Shown here one piece after another: positions 9,969 through 25,064 of a DNA stretch of 64,000 nt (its first letter is position 1; every line of letters starts with the position of its first letter). The notes beneath the pieces are model-generated. The model ran no database searches. It was not told the DNA's origin and saw only the letters and a list, made by a program, of their open reading frames with translations. The stretch spans positions 1-64,000 of the forward strand of contig NZ_JABBGA010000022.1 of NCBI RefSeq assembly GCF_012927165.1, written 5' to 3'. The stretch comes from Zoogloea dura (GTDB taxonomy: Bacteria; Pseudomonadota; Gammaproteobacteria; Burkholderiales; Rhodocyclaceae). Made by a program: the position numbers and the translations under genes.

Positions 9969-10874
9969 ATGACAGCCCGGATCATCGACGGCAAGGCCTT
10001 ATCGAAACAGTTGCGCGAAGGCTTCAAGACGCGCGTGTCCCAACTGGTGAGCCAGGGCGTGCAGCCCGGGCTGGCGGTGATCCTGGTGGGCGACAACCCG
10101 GCGAGCCGGGTGTACGTGGGCAACAAGGTGAAGGCCTGCGAGGAGTGCGGCGTGCGCTCCTTCCACATTGGTCTGCCGGCGGACGCACCGGAAGCCGAGG
10201 TGCTGGCGACGATCGCGCGGCTCAACGCGGACCCGGTGGTGCACGGGATCCTGATCCAGCTGCCGCTGCCCGAGCAGGTGGACCCGCGGCGGGTGCTCGA
10301 GGCGATCTCGGTGCACAAGGACGTGGATGGCTTCCACCTGTACAACGTGGGCGGGTTGGTGGTGGGCAACACGATCTTCCCGCCGTGCACGCCTTACGGG
10401 GTGCAGCTGCTGCTCGACACGACGGGAACGGACGTGGCGGGCAAGAACGTGGTGGTGGTGGGGGCGAGCAACATCGTGGGCAAGCCGATGGCGCTGATGC
10501 TGCTGCAGCGCGAGGCGACGGTGACGGTGTGCCACGCGAAGACGCGGGATCTGGCGCAGCACACGATCCTGGCGGACATCCTGATCGTGGCGGCGGGCAA
10601 GCCGGGGCTGATCGTGGCGCAGATGGTGAAGCAGGGGGCGATCGTGATCGACGTGGGGATCAACCGTCTGGCCGATGGCAAGATCGTCGGCGACGTGGAT
10701 TTCGAAGGGGTGAAGGAGAAGGCCAGCTGGATCACCCCGGTGCCGGGCGGGGTGGGCCCGATGACGGTGACGATGCTGATTGAGAACACCCTGCGCTCGG
10801 CCGAGCGGACCCTCTCCATGCGTCAGACCGATGACTACCAGGAGTGGGAAGCACCGCTGCTGAAAGGACACTGA
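9969..10874 (+). CDS. folD: Methylene-THF dehydrogenase / methenyl-THF cyclohydrolase
   Basis: 301 residues, slightly longer than the usual 280-295 because of a C-terminal tail. It interconverts 5,10-methylene-, 5,10-methenyl- and 10-formyl-THF with NADP. Motifs are VGDNPASRVYVGNK, a LPLPEQVDP block, KDVDGFH, VVGASNIVGKPM (nucleotide-binding loop) and PVPGGVGPMTV near the C-terminus. The start is the ATG at 9969, preceded by AGGAAA. In this setting it links methylene-THF made by N-methylglutamate dehydrogenase to 10-formyl-THF, which PurU (first gene of the window) can turn into formate. The preceding terminator suggests it can be transcribed independently. Confidence 0.95.
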   Translation: MTARIIDGKALSKQLREGFKTRVSQLVSQGVQPGLAVILVGDNPASRVYVGNKVKACEECGVRSFHIGLPADAPEAEVLATIARLNADPVVHGILIQLPLPEQVDPRRVLEAISVHKDVDGFHLYNVGGLVVGNTIFPPCTPYGVQLLLDTTGTDVAGKNVVVVGASNIVGKPMALMLLQREATVTVCHAKTRDLAQHTILADILIVAAGKPGLIVAQMVKQGAIVIDVGINRLADGKIVGDVDFEGVKEKASWITPVPGGVGPMTVTMLIENTLRSAERTLSMRQTDDYQEWEAPLLKGH

Positions 10875-10885
10875 GGACCTTATCC

Positions 10886-11275
10886 ATGGACCACGACTGC
10901 CTTATCCGCCTCGATGGCCTGTGCCTGCAGGCCTCCATCGGCATCTACGCTCACGAAATCGCTGCGCCGCAGCCCCTCGAGGTCGACCTGCGCCTGGCCA
11001 TCGACGGCACCCTGGCGGCCCGCAGCGACGACATCCGCCACACAGTGGACTACGACCAGGTCGTGGACGCCCTCGAAGGCCTGCTGGCCGGGCGCCACTT
11101 CAACCTGCTCGAACATCTCAGCCAGGCCATGCTCGACCTGCTGGGCCAGCGCTTCCCGCTCAAGCGCGCGGAGATCACCCTGGCCAAGCCCCTCGCCGTG
11201 CCCAAGGCCCGCCGGGTTTCGGTGACGCGTTCGGCGGAATGGAAACGGGAGGCGGTCAAGGTCGTCGCGCTCTAG
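10886..11275 (+). CDS. folB: Dihydroneopterin aldolase
   Basis: 129 residues from the ATG at 10886, 11 bp after folD, with GAGGA upstream. The FolB/FolX tunnelling fold is recognisable from IRLDGLCLQASIGIYAHE at the N-terminus, the VDYDQVVDAL segment and a C-terminal LAKP..VPKARRVSV strand. It cleaves or epimerises 7,8-dihydroneopterin in folate synthesis. Linkage to folD and the THF-dependent methylamine genes suggests a role in supplying folate for C1 transfer. FolX (epimerase) is an alternative that sequence inspection does not exclude. Confidence 0.85.
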   Translation: MDHDCLIRLDGLCLQASIGIYAHEIAAPQPLEVDLRLAIDGTLAARSDDIRHTVDYDQVVDALEGLLAGRHFNLLEHLSQAMLDLLGQRFPLKRAEITLAKPLAVPKARRVSVTRSAEWKREAVKVVAL

Positions 11276-11464
11276 TGACGCTCGACCATGGCGCAGAAAT
11301 GAAATAGTCCATATGGGAAATTGAGACGTCCAATTGTCCGCCGGCTATTCAGGCTATTGGCATGGAGCAATGAAGCGGCTCCGCCGCCAATTGTCACCCG
11401 GCTGGATTCTTTGTATTTCCGGGACTACCATGCCCCCACTTTCCGAAGGTGAATAAGGGTAGCG

Positions 11465-13660
11465 ATGTCCCACACGAACGCCGCGCTGACGCTTCGCAGG
11501 CTGCGCCGGGGGTTCCTGCTGGGCGGAGTCCTGTTCTTCGTCGTCGTGGCGACCTGGATCTGGCGTACCTGGCAAGAGTCCCGGGCTTACGAACTGACGC
11601 ATCTGGCGACGATTGCCGAAATCACCGGCAATTCGCTGGACAATTACTTTTCCGGTCACGAGAACCGGATGCGGGTCTTCGGAAGCAGGCTGAAGTCGGA
11701 GGACTTCAAGCCCGGGCACCTCAGCGCTCTTCTGAGAGCGTTCAAGGAGTCAGACCCGGAGTATCTCTTCGTCACCCTGTCCCGCGCCGAGGGTGGGGTC
11801 TTTGCCACCGACAAGACCGACAAGCCCGAAGAGATTCCGTATACGCGTGATGTGCCCGGACGCCAGGTCGCATTCGATGAAATTGCCGTGCAGGACCGCC
11901 TCAATGTGGGACGTCCGGCCGAAGGGCGGGTCATCAAGGACTGGATCATGCCGCTGCGCCTCGGCATCCGGGATGCGGGCGGGCAGCTGCAATACGTCAT
12001 GAACGCCACATTGCCCCTGTCCCGGCAGCAGTCCTTCTGGCAGAACCTCGGTCTGCCAGCGGGCTCGGCCCTGGGTCTGCTGCGTGACGATGCCTTCCTG
12101 GTCAGTCGCTATCCGGTGCCGCCCAGCGGCGACCTCAAGAAAACCTATGGCACGCCACGGGATGGCGCCCTGGTGCTGCATCTGCGGGAGCAGGGTTTTC
12201 CGGCCCGGGGCGTTCTGAGCGGCCACAACAGCGTGACCGGCAAGGAGGCGCTGTTCGCCTTCCGCCGCCTCGAGCACTATCCGCTGACGGTGTTCGTGTC
12301 CACTCCGGTGGATGGCGCGATCCAGCGCTGGCGGGGCCAGCTTGGCCTGCCGCTGTTCCTGACCGTGATCGCCCTGGCGGCCGGCATCCTGGTGTATCGG
12401 AGCATGGCCCGCTGGATCCAGGCCTCGGAGGCGCTCGGGCAATACCATCGCCACCTGGAGGAAGAGGTGGGCCAGCGCACTGCCCAGCTCGAAGCGGCGA
12501 AGCTGGCTGCCGAGGCTGCCAGCCGGGCCAAGAGCACCTTTCTGGCCAACATGAGCCATGAGCTGCGCACGCCGCTCAGCGGCATCGTCGGCATGGTCCG
12601 CCTGGCACGTGCCCGGATGGCCGACCCGCAGGGGCGGGACCAGCTGGACAAGGCCAATCTTGCCGCCGACCACCTGCTCTCGGTGATCAACGACATCCTG
12701 GACCTCTCCAAGATCGAGGCCGATCAACTGGTCCTCGAGGCGAGCGACTTCCAACTCCAGACCATCCTGGACAGTGTGTCGAGCATTGTCGGGCTCAAGG
12801 CCCGCGAGAAGGGGCTGGCGTTCAGCTTGGACCTGCCGCCGGGGCTGGCCGGAGAGCGCTTCCTGGGCGATGCCCTGCGGCTGCGCCAGATCCTGCTCAA
12901 CCTCACCACCAATTCGGTCAAGTTCACCGAGCAGGGCAGCATCACCCTGCGGGTGAGGGAGCTGGAGCGGAACCTGCAGGAGGCCAGGCTGCGTTTCGAG
13001 GTCGCAGACAGCGGCATCGGCATTGGCCTGGCCGACCAGGCACGCCTGTTCTCCGCTTTTGAGCAAGCCGATAACTCGATGACCCGCAAGTACGGTGGGA
13101 CGGGGCTCGGGCTGGCGATCAGCAAGCGCCTGGTCGCCCTGATGGGCGGGCGGATCGGAGTCGAGAGCAGCCCGGGCTGCGGCAGCCTGTTCTGGTTCGA
13201 GACGGCCTTGCCGCTGTCCCGCACGCTGGCCGTCGCGGAGGAGGGGGCGGACGCCGACATCCTGGCCGACGAGATCCGGCATCACCATGCCGGCAGGCGT
13301 GTGCTGGTGGCCGAGGATGAGCCGATCAATCAGGAGGTGGCCCGGGTCATGCTGGAGGATGTAGGCCTGCAGGTCGATGTGGCCGATGATGGCGAGCAGG
13401 CCGTGCGCCTGGCCGGCGAAACGGACTACGCGCTGATCCTTATGGACATGCAGATGCCGGTGATGAACGGCATCGAAGCCACCCGGGCGATCTGCGCCGG
13501 GGGCCGCAACCGGAACACCCCCATCCTCGCCATGACGGCCAACGCCTTCATCGAAGACCGCGAGCGCTGCCTGGCCGCCGGCATGCGGGCGCATATCGCC
13601 AAGCCGGTCATTCCGGAAAACCTCTACGGGATGTTGCTGAAGTGGCTGGCCAAATGCTGA
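11465..13660 (+). CDS. Membrane hybrid sensor histidine kinase with Cache-like sensor
   Basis: 731 residues. Order: cytoplasmic start, TM helix (about 18-38), periplasmic Cache-type sensor (about 40-285), second TM (about 293-312), short coiled coil, HisKA with phospho-acceptor histidine in [15 protein letters not shown] (about 358-372), HATPase_c (N, G1 DSGIGI and G2 GTGLGLAIS boxes), then one receiver domain from about 611 (VLVAEDEPINQEV, acceptor Asp in LILMDMQMPVMNG). There is no Hpt domain, so phosphate must pass to a partner, possibly the Hpt of the next gene. The ligand is unknown. It lies 190 bp after folB on the same strand, but there is no sign that it shares the folate operon. Confidence 0.9.
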   Translation: MSHTNAALTLRRLRRGFLLGGVLFFVVVATWIWRTWQESRAYELTHLATIAEITGNSLDNYFSGHENRMRVFGSRLKSEDFKPGHLSALLRAFKESDPEYLFVTLSRAEGGVFATDKTDKPEEIPYTRDVPGRQVAFDEIAVQDRLNVGRPAEGRVIKDWIMPLRLGIRDAGGQLQYVMNATLPLSRQQSFWQNLGLPAGSALGLLRDDAFLVSRYPVPPSGDLKKTYGTPRDGALVLHLREQGFPARGVLSGHNSVTGKEALFAFRRLEHYPLTVFVSTPVDGAIQRWRGQLGLPLFLTVIALAAGILVYRSMARWIQASEALGQYHRHLEEEVGQRTAQLEAAKLAAEAASRAKSTFLANMSHELRTPLSGIVGMVRLARARMADPQGRDQLDKANLAADHLLSVINDILDLSKIEADQLVLEASDFQLQTILDSVSSIVGLKAREKGLAFSLDLPPGLAGERFLGDALRLRQILLNLTTNSVKFTEQGSITLRVRELERNLQEARLRFEVADSGIGIGLADQARLFSAFEQADNSMTRKYGGTGLGLAISKRLVALMGGRIGVESSPGCGSLFWFETALPLSRTLAVAEEGADADILADEIRHHHAGRRVLVAEDEPINQEVARVMLEDVGLQVDVADDGEQAVRLAGETDYALILMDMQMPVMNGIEATRAICAGGRNRNTPILAMTANAFIEDRERCLAAGMRAHIAKPVIPENLYGMLLKWLAKC

Positions 13661-13908
13661 TGGCTTCCCGCCCCTGGTGATCTCCGCCGGGCATTCTCCC
13701 GGCACACCCGATTGGAATGACATCCTGCGGCAGTGCTTGGCGCGCCGCCGCAGGATGTTGTTTACCCATTTTGGGTTATGCTTCGGCTTGCCATACGAAT
13801 CAGCGTTTCAGGAAATTTTCATGGAATCCGGATGGCGTGCCTGGAAGATGCTTTGGGGGTACGTGCCCGGGGTCTGCCAGCGTTCGCATTCGTTTCGAGG
13901 GGGGCGGC

Positions 13909-17982
<4,074 letters not shown>

Positions 17983-17996
17983 GGGTGTGCCGGCTT

Positions 17997-18776
17997 TCAG
18001 TCTTTTATCCGGAAATAGCGGGCCGAGCCATTGACCTTCATTTCGAGCTTGCTGTCGGCCTTCAGTGCTTCGGTCAGCGTGGCGTATCCCGAATCCCTGA
18101 CCGTCCTGCCGAGGGCCTTGAACTGCTGGCCGATGGCGGTGATCGGAGCCCAGCCGTTGGCGGCGGTGGCGAGCAGCACGGCCCGGACCAGGGCTTCCTG
18201 GCAGGTCTGTGGCGGAGTGGCCGTGCTGGCAGCGGGCGAATACGCCCTGGCCGGCTCGGCGACGCGCTGGTGGGTGGCGACCGGCAGGGGGAGGGCGTCG
18301 TGCAAGGGGCCGTTGGCGGCAGCGACATCCAGCGGCGAGACGATCAGGTCTTCGACGTGGACGAAGCGGTCGCAGGCGCTGATGAAGGTGCCTGGCGCCT
18401 GCTTGCGGCCGAAGCCGAAGACCATCAGGCCATCTTCGCGCAGGCGGGTGGCAAGGCGGGTGAAGTCGCTGTTGCCGCTGACAAGGCAGAAGCCATTGAA
18501 GCGCCGGGTGTGGAGCAGATCCATCGCGTCGATGATCAGGGCGCTGTCGCTGGTGCTGCGGCCGGTGCTGCTGGCGTACTGCTGGACCGGTTGGATGGCG
18601 TGGGCGGCGAGCATGTCCCGCCAGTTGGCGAGCTGCGGCGAGGTGAAGTCGCCGTAGATCCGCCTGACAAGGATGCGGCCCCGCCGGCTGATGTCGGTGA
18701 GGATGGGCGCGATGGACTTGAGACTGTCACCGTCCGCATCGATGAGGACAGCGAAGGTAGGTTGGTCGAGCTTCAT
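17997..18776 (-). CDS. NYN (PIN-like) RNase domain plus LOTUS/OST-HTH domain protein
   Basis: 259 residues, convergent with the sensor kinase and only 14 bp from its end. The N-terminal half (about 1-145) is an NYN/DUF88 domain: AVLIDADGDS, an acidic metal-site pattern with SDSALIIDAMDLL and LVSGNSDFTRLA. The C-terminal about 75 residues (from about 185) form a LOTUS/OST-HTH-like winged helix (EALVRAVL..GWAPITAIGQQFKAL...TLTEALKAD). Such bacterial proteins are predicted metal-dependent RNases that use the second domain to bind RNA; the substrate is not known. Confidence 0.82.
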   Translation of the reverse strand: MKLDQPTFAVLIDADGDSLKSIAPILTDISRRGRILVRRIYGDFTSPQLANWRDMLAAHAIQPVQQYASSTGRSTSDSALIIDAMDLLHTRRFNGFCLVSGNSDFTRLATRLREDGLMVFGFGRKQAPGTFISACDRFVHVEDLIVSPLDVAAANGPLHDALPLPVATHQRVAEPARAYSPAASTATPPQTCQEALVRAVLLATAANGWAPITAIGQQFKALGRTVRDSGYATLTEALKADSKLEMKVNGSARYFRIKD

Positions 18777-18899
18777 CGGAGGCAGGCGTATGACGCTTTA
18801 TGAATACTTTTTGTGCCGCCGATGGTGCCACCCATATGCGCGGGAGTGATAGTGAACTTCGTCACTCTTGTGGTGTGATGTATTTCCGTGTGAGCGGCT

Positions 18900-19937
18900 T
18901 CAGTCCAGGGCCATCAGTTCCCGGGTGAGTTCTTCCGCACCGAGCTCCTTGCAGCCCAGCGTGTTCTGACCGCACCACAGGTGGGTGAAGTCGGTGCGGC
19001 CGGCCTTCTCGGCGGCGCTGCGCAGGGGGGCGATGGCCGAGGTGGCGAGGGGGAAGGCGGGGGTGAAGGGGTTGATGGGGCCACGTTCGCGCATGAAGCG
19101 ATTGACGATGCCGCGGGCCGGGCGGCCGGTGAACAGATTGGTGAGCGCCGTATGGCCGGCCGCAGGGCTCTTCAGGGCGGCCCGGTGGACGGGGCTGGTG
19201 GTGGCTTCGGGGCAGAGCAGGTAGGCGCTGCCCACCTGCACGCCTGCGGCCCCAAGGGCCAGGGCGGCCTTTACGCCCTGGCGGTCGGCAATGCCACCGG
19301 CGGCGATCACCGGCAGGCGGGTGGCCTGGACGATGCGCGGCAGCAGGGCAAAGGTGCCGGTCTGGGTGCTCAGGTCGTCGCCCAGGAACATGCCCCGGTG
19401 CCCGCCGGCCTCCAGGCCCTGGGCGATGATCGCATCGACACCGCGGGCCTCCAGCCACAGGGCTTCCTCGACCGTGGTGGCGGACGACAGGACCTTGGCG
19501 CCCCAGCTCTTCACGCGGGCCAGCAGATCCGCGTCGGGCAGGCCGAAGTGGAAGCTCAGCACCGGCGGACGGAAGGCTTCGATCAGGTCGGCGATGTCGG
19601 CGCTGAAGGGGGCCCGGCCGGGGCCGGAGGGGATGCCGGCGGGATCGATGGCGAACTCGGCGTAATACGGGGCCAGGGCTTCCCGCCAGGCGGCTTCCTG
19701 CGCGGGGTCCGGATTCGGCGGGCGGTGGCAGAAGAAGTTGAGGTTGAAAGGGCGGTCGGTACCGGCGCGGAGGGCATGCAGTTCCTGCTCCAGCTGCGCC
19801 GGGCTGAGCATCGCACAGGGCAGGGAACCGAGTCCTCCGGCGCGGCACACGGCCAGGGCCAGGGCGCTGCCCTGGACACCGGCCATCGGAGCCTGGATGA
19901 GGGGCAGGGCGATCGAGAAGAGGTCGGCAATGGTCAT
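18900..19937 (-). CDS. Nitronate monooxygenase family FMN enzyme
   Basis: 345 residues from the ATG at 19937; a much longer upstream open frame on this strand is antisense to the cyclase gene and is ignored. TIM-barrel motifs of 2-nitropropane dioxygenase/nitronate monooxygenase are clear: PLIQAPMAGVQG, GGLGSLPCAM, GAKVLSSATTVEEA, AIIAQGLEAGGHRG (FMN phosphate region and catalytic His), PVIAAGGIADRQGV and GAAGVQVGSAYLL. The family oxidises alkyl nitronates and also includes enoyl-ACP reductase FabK-like members; this sequence fits class I nitronate monooxygenase best. It is transcribed divergently from the cyclase gene. Confidence 0.85.
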   Translation of the reverse strand: MTIADLFSIALPLIQAPMAGVQGSALALAVCRAGGLGSLPCAMLSPAQLEQELHALRAGTDRPFNLNFFCHRPPNPDPAQEAAWREALAPYYAEFAIDPAGIPSGPGRAPFSADIADLIEAFRPPVLSFHFGLPDADLLARVKSWGAKVLSSATTVEEALWLEARGVDAIIAQGLEAGGHRGMFLGDDLSTQTGTFALLPRIVQATRLPVIAAGGIADRQGVKAALALGAAGVQVGSAYLLCPEATTSPVHRAALKSPAAGHTALTNLFTGRPARGIVNRFMRERGPINPFTPAFPLATSAIAPLRSAAEKAGRTDFTHLWCGQNTLGCKELGAEELTRELMALD

Positions 19938-20075
19938 GACGTTGTGTGGCGCGCTGTTTCCCCACCACCGCTTGGCGATGGGGCCGGCGTGAAATATGAA
20001 AAGGTGTTGGATAATGCCGGGTGTTAGCGTGAACTGGCAACGTGGGCCGATCGCCCCGACTTCGGCCCCGGCCCC

Positions 20076-21668
20076 ATGGAATCCGACAAGACCGTTACCT
20101 CCCCCTTTACAGAACAGCGCACGCGCAGCCGTGAGGAGCTCCGTCTCGACCCGGTGTCCCGCGAGGGGCACCAGGACAGCCTGCGCCGGCGGCGCGCCTG
20201 GGGGGCGCTGATCGGCCTGTGGCTGGCGCTCGGGGTGCTCGGGGTGTGGATCATCGATGACGTGCTGTCGGGCTATCGCGAGGCCGATGCCCGGGTCCGC
20301 AGCCAGGCGCTGGTGTATGCCAAGATGGTGGCGTCCCACGACCGTTTCGAGCTGGAGATGGCCGACCAGATCATCAAGAGCCTGCTGGTGCACATGGATG
20401 ACAGCCTGTTCAACGGGCAGGTCTCCGAGTCGCGCCGGGTGGCCTTCGAGGCCCTGCTGGCGGAGCACCGGGCCCGTCTGCCGGGCATCGCCTCCTTCAC
20501 CGTGGTGGGCGAGGACGGCATCCGGCGCTTCGGCGTGGTGGGCAAGAATTTCACCGACCTGAGCGAGCGGGGCTACTACAAGGTGCTCAAGGCCGGCCAG
20601 GACAGCTTCGTCAGCCCCGCGGAGTCGGGGCTCGCGTCGGGCAAGGCAGGCATCCACGTGGCCCGCGCCTTCCGCCGGGTGGATGGATCCTTCGGCGGGC
20701 TGGTGGTGATCAACCTGGCGGTGCAGGACATCTTCCGGCCCTACTATGAGTCCCTCGGGCTCGAGGGCGCGCGGGTCCAGCTCCGTTCGGCGGACCGGGT
20801 GCTGATCGCCTATCCGGCCTCCGAGGAGCTGGCGCCGATGACTCCGTTGGCCGATGCGCTGACCCCCTTGCTGGCCGGTGGCAAGGAGCGTGGCATCGTG
20901 GATGACGGCGCCTGGGTGTCGGCCTTCGAGCGCCTGCAGTCCTCCTCGGTGTATGCCGAGGCCAGCCTGTCCCGCGAGTTCTTCCGCCATGAACCCGATC
21001 GCGCCGCGCTGCTGGCCTTGTCGGCCTTGTTCGCCGCAGTGCTCGCCGGCGCGGCCCTGACCCGCGCCATCGCCGGTGGCCTGCGGGCTCACACCGAGCT
21101 GGCTGTGGCCTACATCGACCAGCGCCGGATGACGGTGCGCGACAAGCTCACCGGCCTGCACAACCGCTATTACATCGACGAGCAGTTCGTCGGGACCCGT
21201 GATGCGGCCATCGCAAAGGGCCATAGCGTGGCGCTCATCTTCGTTGACCTGGACCGTTTCAAGGCCGTCAACGACGGGCTTGGCCACCGGGCCGGCGATG
21301 TGCTGCTGCGCGAGGTGGCCCGCCGCCTGCACCTGGCGGGCGGGGAGGCCAGTACGGTGATCCGGCTGGGGGGCGACGAATTCGTGCTGCTGGTGGACCT
21401 GGGGCCTGCCGGCGATGACGAGGCCGTCCGCGTGGGGGCCACCTGCCAGCGCATCCTTGATGCCTTCGGCCCGGTGTTCGACTTGCCCGGCGGCCCCGTG
21501 CCGGGGTCGGCCAGCGTGGGGGCGGCGCGCATGCCTGCCGACGGGCTGGAGTGGGACGAACTGGCCCACAAGGCCGACGTTGCCATGTATCACTCCAAGC
21601 GCACCGGGCGCAGTCGCTACACCCTTTACCAGCCGGAGCTCGAGGCCTCCCTCGAGATGCCGGCCTGA
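20076..21668 (+). CDS. Membrane diguanylate cyclase with extracytoplasmic Cache-like sensor
   Basis: 530 residues. TM1 lies at about 45-68, a dCache-type periplasmic domain at about 70-300 (FTVVGEDGIRRFGVVG, ARAFRRVDGSFGGLVVINL), TM2 near 310-330, then GGDEF (about 350-525) with DKLTGLHNRYYID, FVDLDRFKAVNDGLGHRAGD and RLGGDEF, so the active site is intact and should make c-di-GMP. The RxxD inhibitory I-site expected five residues before GGDEF is absent, so product inhibition may be missing. The start at 20076 opens the longest frame and lies in the divergent region facing the nitronate monooxygenase gene. Confidence 0.9.
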   Translation: MESDKTVTSPFTEQRTRSREELRLDPVSREGHQDSLRRRRAWGALIGLWLALGVLGVWIIDDVLSGYREADARVRSQALVYAKMVASHDRFELEMADQIIKSLLVHMDDSLFNGQVSESRRVAFEALLAEHRARLPGIASFTVVGEDGIRRFGVVGKNFTDLSERGYYKVLKAGQDSFVSPAESGLASGKAGIHVARAFRRVDGSFGGLVVINLAVQDIFRPYYESLGLEGARVQLRSADRVLIAYPASEELAPMTPLADALTPLLAGGKERGIVDDGAWVSAFERLQSSSVYAEASLSREFFRHEPDRAALLALSALFAAVLAGAALTRAIAGGLRAHTELAVAYIDQRRMTVRDKLTGLHNRYYIDEQFVGTRDAAIAKGHSVALIFVDLDRFKAVNDGLGHRAGDVLLREVARRLHLAGGEASTVIRLGGDEFVLLVDLGPAGDDEAVRVGATCQRILDAFGPVFDLPGGPVPGSASVGAARMPADGLEWDELAHKADVAMYHSKRTGRSRYTLYQPELEASLEMPA

Positions 21669-21679
21669 GCCGGCAAGGC

Positions 21680-22330
21680 TCAGGCCGGCGCGCTCCACTC
21701 CGCCACGAAGACCTCCCGGAACTCCCGCAGCCAGGCCAGGCGTGCCTCGCCCAGGCGACGCGCGGCCGGTGTGTTCATGCTGGCCGGCAGGGTCGCCAGC
21801 TTGACCTCGATGTGATCCAGCGACCAGGCCTGGTCGTCCTTCTCCCGGTGCAGGGCGAGGGGGTCGTCCGGATGGGCCAGTGACCAGCCCATCCGTCCGG
21901 CGGTATAGAACATCCGCGCCAGCCCCACCGCGCCGAGCGCGTCCATGCGGTCGGCGTCCTGCACGATCCTGGCCTCCAGGGTGGTCGGGGCGATGCCCGC
22001 CGAGAAGCTGTGGGCCTCGATGGCATGCGCCACGGCATCCAGCAGCGCTGCCGGAAAGCCCTCGGCCAGCAGCACCTCGCGGGCCTTGGCGGCGGCCAGG
22101 CGCGAGGCCTCGGCGCGTTGCGGATGGTTCTTCGGCAGATTCACCAGATCGTGCAGGTAGCAGGCCGCCAGCACCACCAGGGCATCGGCTTCCGGGTGCT
22201 CGTCGAGCAGTTGCCGGGCGACGCGCCAGACCCGGTGCAGGTGCTGGAGGTCGTGGGCGCCGTCACCGTCGGCGGCGGCAGTGGCGAGGGCGGCAAGGCG
22301 GGCTTGCCAGGTGTTCAGCAGGGTGTTCAT
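21680..22330 (-). CDS. HD-domain phosphohydrolase
   Basis: 216 residues from the ATG at 22330. HD-fold metal ligands are visible: GAHDLQHLHRV (first His-Asp), ACYLHDLVNL (HD dyad), AHAIEAHSF and IVQDADRMDALGA (distal Asp). The protein matches small bacterial YedJ/YfbR-like HD hydrolases that act on (p)ppGpp-like or nucleotide substrates; the actual substrate cannot be told. It is convergent with the diguanylate cyclase (11 bp apart) and divergent from the uracil operon, with a RutR-type operator in the shared 226-bp gap, so pyrimidine-linked control is possible. Confidence 0.85.
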   Translation of the reverse strand: MNTLLNTWQARLAALATAAADGDGAHDLQHLHRVWRVARQLLDEHPEADALVVLAACYLHDLVNLPKNHPQRAEASRLAAAKAREVLLAEGFPAALLDAVAHAIEAHSFSAGIAPTTLEARIVQDADRMDALGAVGLARMFYTAGRMGWSLAHPDDPLALHREKDDQAWSLDHIEVKLATLPASMNTPAARRLGEARLAWLREFREVFVAEWSAPA

Positions 22331-22523
22331 GGGGGCAGGGCGATGGGGTCGAGGGCGGCGAGATGATAGCCCTTCGCGGTGATGCAATGCACCATGGCGG
22401 AACACGGGTGAGCCCGTGTGCGCTTTCCCGGTGCGCGAACGCACTGATGGAAGATGAGCCGGGCCCGCCGCAACGCGGGGTCGCGGGTTTTTCGCGCGTG
22501 GCATGGAACTCGCTATGAAAAAA

Positions 22524-22539
22524 TTGACCATATGGTCAG
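22524..22539. promoter_or_regulatory. RutR-type operator upstream of the uracil catabolism operon
   Basis: TTGACCATATGGTCAG is a 16-bp near-perfect palindrome 18 bp before the start of the first operon gene. It matches the TTGACCAnnTGGTCAA consensus known for the E. coli pyrimidine regulator RutR at all but the last base. A RutR-like TetR protein is encoded in the same operon (25718-26380), so autoregulated repression relieved by uracil is the simple model. Confidence 0.8.
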
Positions 22540-22556
22540 GTTTTCAGGAGCGAGCC

Positions 22557-23797
<1,241 letters not shown>

Positions 23798-23801
<4 letters not shown>

Positions 23802-25042
23802 CCTGTAATTCGGGTTGGCACACCCCCGTCTCCGCCGGCCATCCGGCCGAGGCCCTGCTGCGACGCGACGCGGTGCGCAGCCGCTGCCGCATGGTCATGG
23901 CCCGCAGCCTGGCGGGGCTGTCGCCCTTCTTCACCTGGGACGAGAAGGCCCTGCCCGCCTGCGCCGAATACGTCGCCCAGACCATCCGCCTCAACTACCC
24001 CGACCTGGCCGTGCCCTACCACAGCCGCTGGCGCCATTTCGAGGCCGGGGGCGTCGATCGCTGGGGCGCCCTGGCCGCCCGCACAGGGCTCGACGGTGAC
24101 GCGCTGGAGCGGGCCCGGGTCGCCATCGACCTGGTGATACCAAGCGTGCTGCTTGACGCCGGTGCCGGCCCCGAGTGGCATTACCGCGACGCTGCCGGCG
24201 GGCAGCGACTGGCCCGCTCGGAAGGCCTCGGCGTGGCCAGCCTGGCACTGTTTGCCGGCGGTGCCCTGTCGGCCGATCCGGCGAAGCCCCTGCGCTGCGA
24301 TGCGGATGCCCTGGCCGGCCTCGGCAGCGACACCCTCGCCGCGGCCTTCCAGGTCGGACCAGCGAATCCCCTGGTCGGCCTCGACGGGCGCCTCGCCCTG
24401 CTGCAACGCCTCGGTGCGGTGATGGCCGCCACGCCCGCCGTCTTCGGCACCCCGGCGCGGGCCGGGCATCTGCTCGACTACCTCCTGGCGCGGGCCCCCG
24501 ACGGGCGCATCGCCGCCGGCCTGGTGCTGGAGACCCTGCTGCGCGCCCTGGGGCCGGTGTGGCCCGGCCGGCTGCGCCTGCAGGGCGTGTCCCTGGGCGA
24601 CTGCTGGGCCCACCCGGCCATGGAGGACGGCCTGCTACCCTTCCACAAGCTCACCCAATGGCTCACCTATTCGCTGCTCGAACCGCTGGAATGGGCTGGC
24701 CTCACGGTCACCGGGCTGGATGAGCTCACCGGCCTGCCGGAGTACCGCAACGGTGGCCTGCTGCTCGACTTCGCCCTGATCCGTCCGCGCGACCCGGCCT
24801 TCTGGAGCCACCGCTGGACGGTGGACGCGCCGGCCATCGTCGAATGGCGGGCCCTCACCGTGATCGGCCTCGACCGCATTGCCGAGGCGGTGCGCGGCGA
24901 GCTGGGGCTCGACGAGGCCGCCTTCCCCCTGGCCCGGGTGCTCGAAGGCGGTACCTGGTCGGCCGGGCGCCGCGTGGCCGCCCAGCGCCGCCCGGGTGGT
25001 GGGCCGCCGATCAGCCTGGTCAGCGATGGAACCGTTTTTTGA
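23798..25042 (+). CDS. URC4/Urg3-type protein (DUF1688)
   Basis: 414 residues; the start overlaps the stop of the previous gene (ATGA at 23798). The protein is the DUF1688 family, known as URC4/Urg3 in fungi and needed for uracil catabolism though its reaction is not established. Visible landmarks are [68 protein letters not shown] and [14 protein letters not shown]. It has no signal peptide or membrane segment, so it is cytosolic. Its position between the URC1 and upp genes supports one pathway acting on a uracil-derived ribotide. Confidence 0.87.
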
Positions 25043-25064
25043 CACCCTGGAACCGGAGGCCGCC

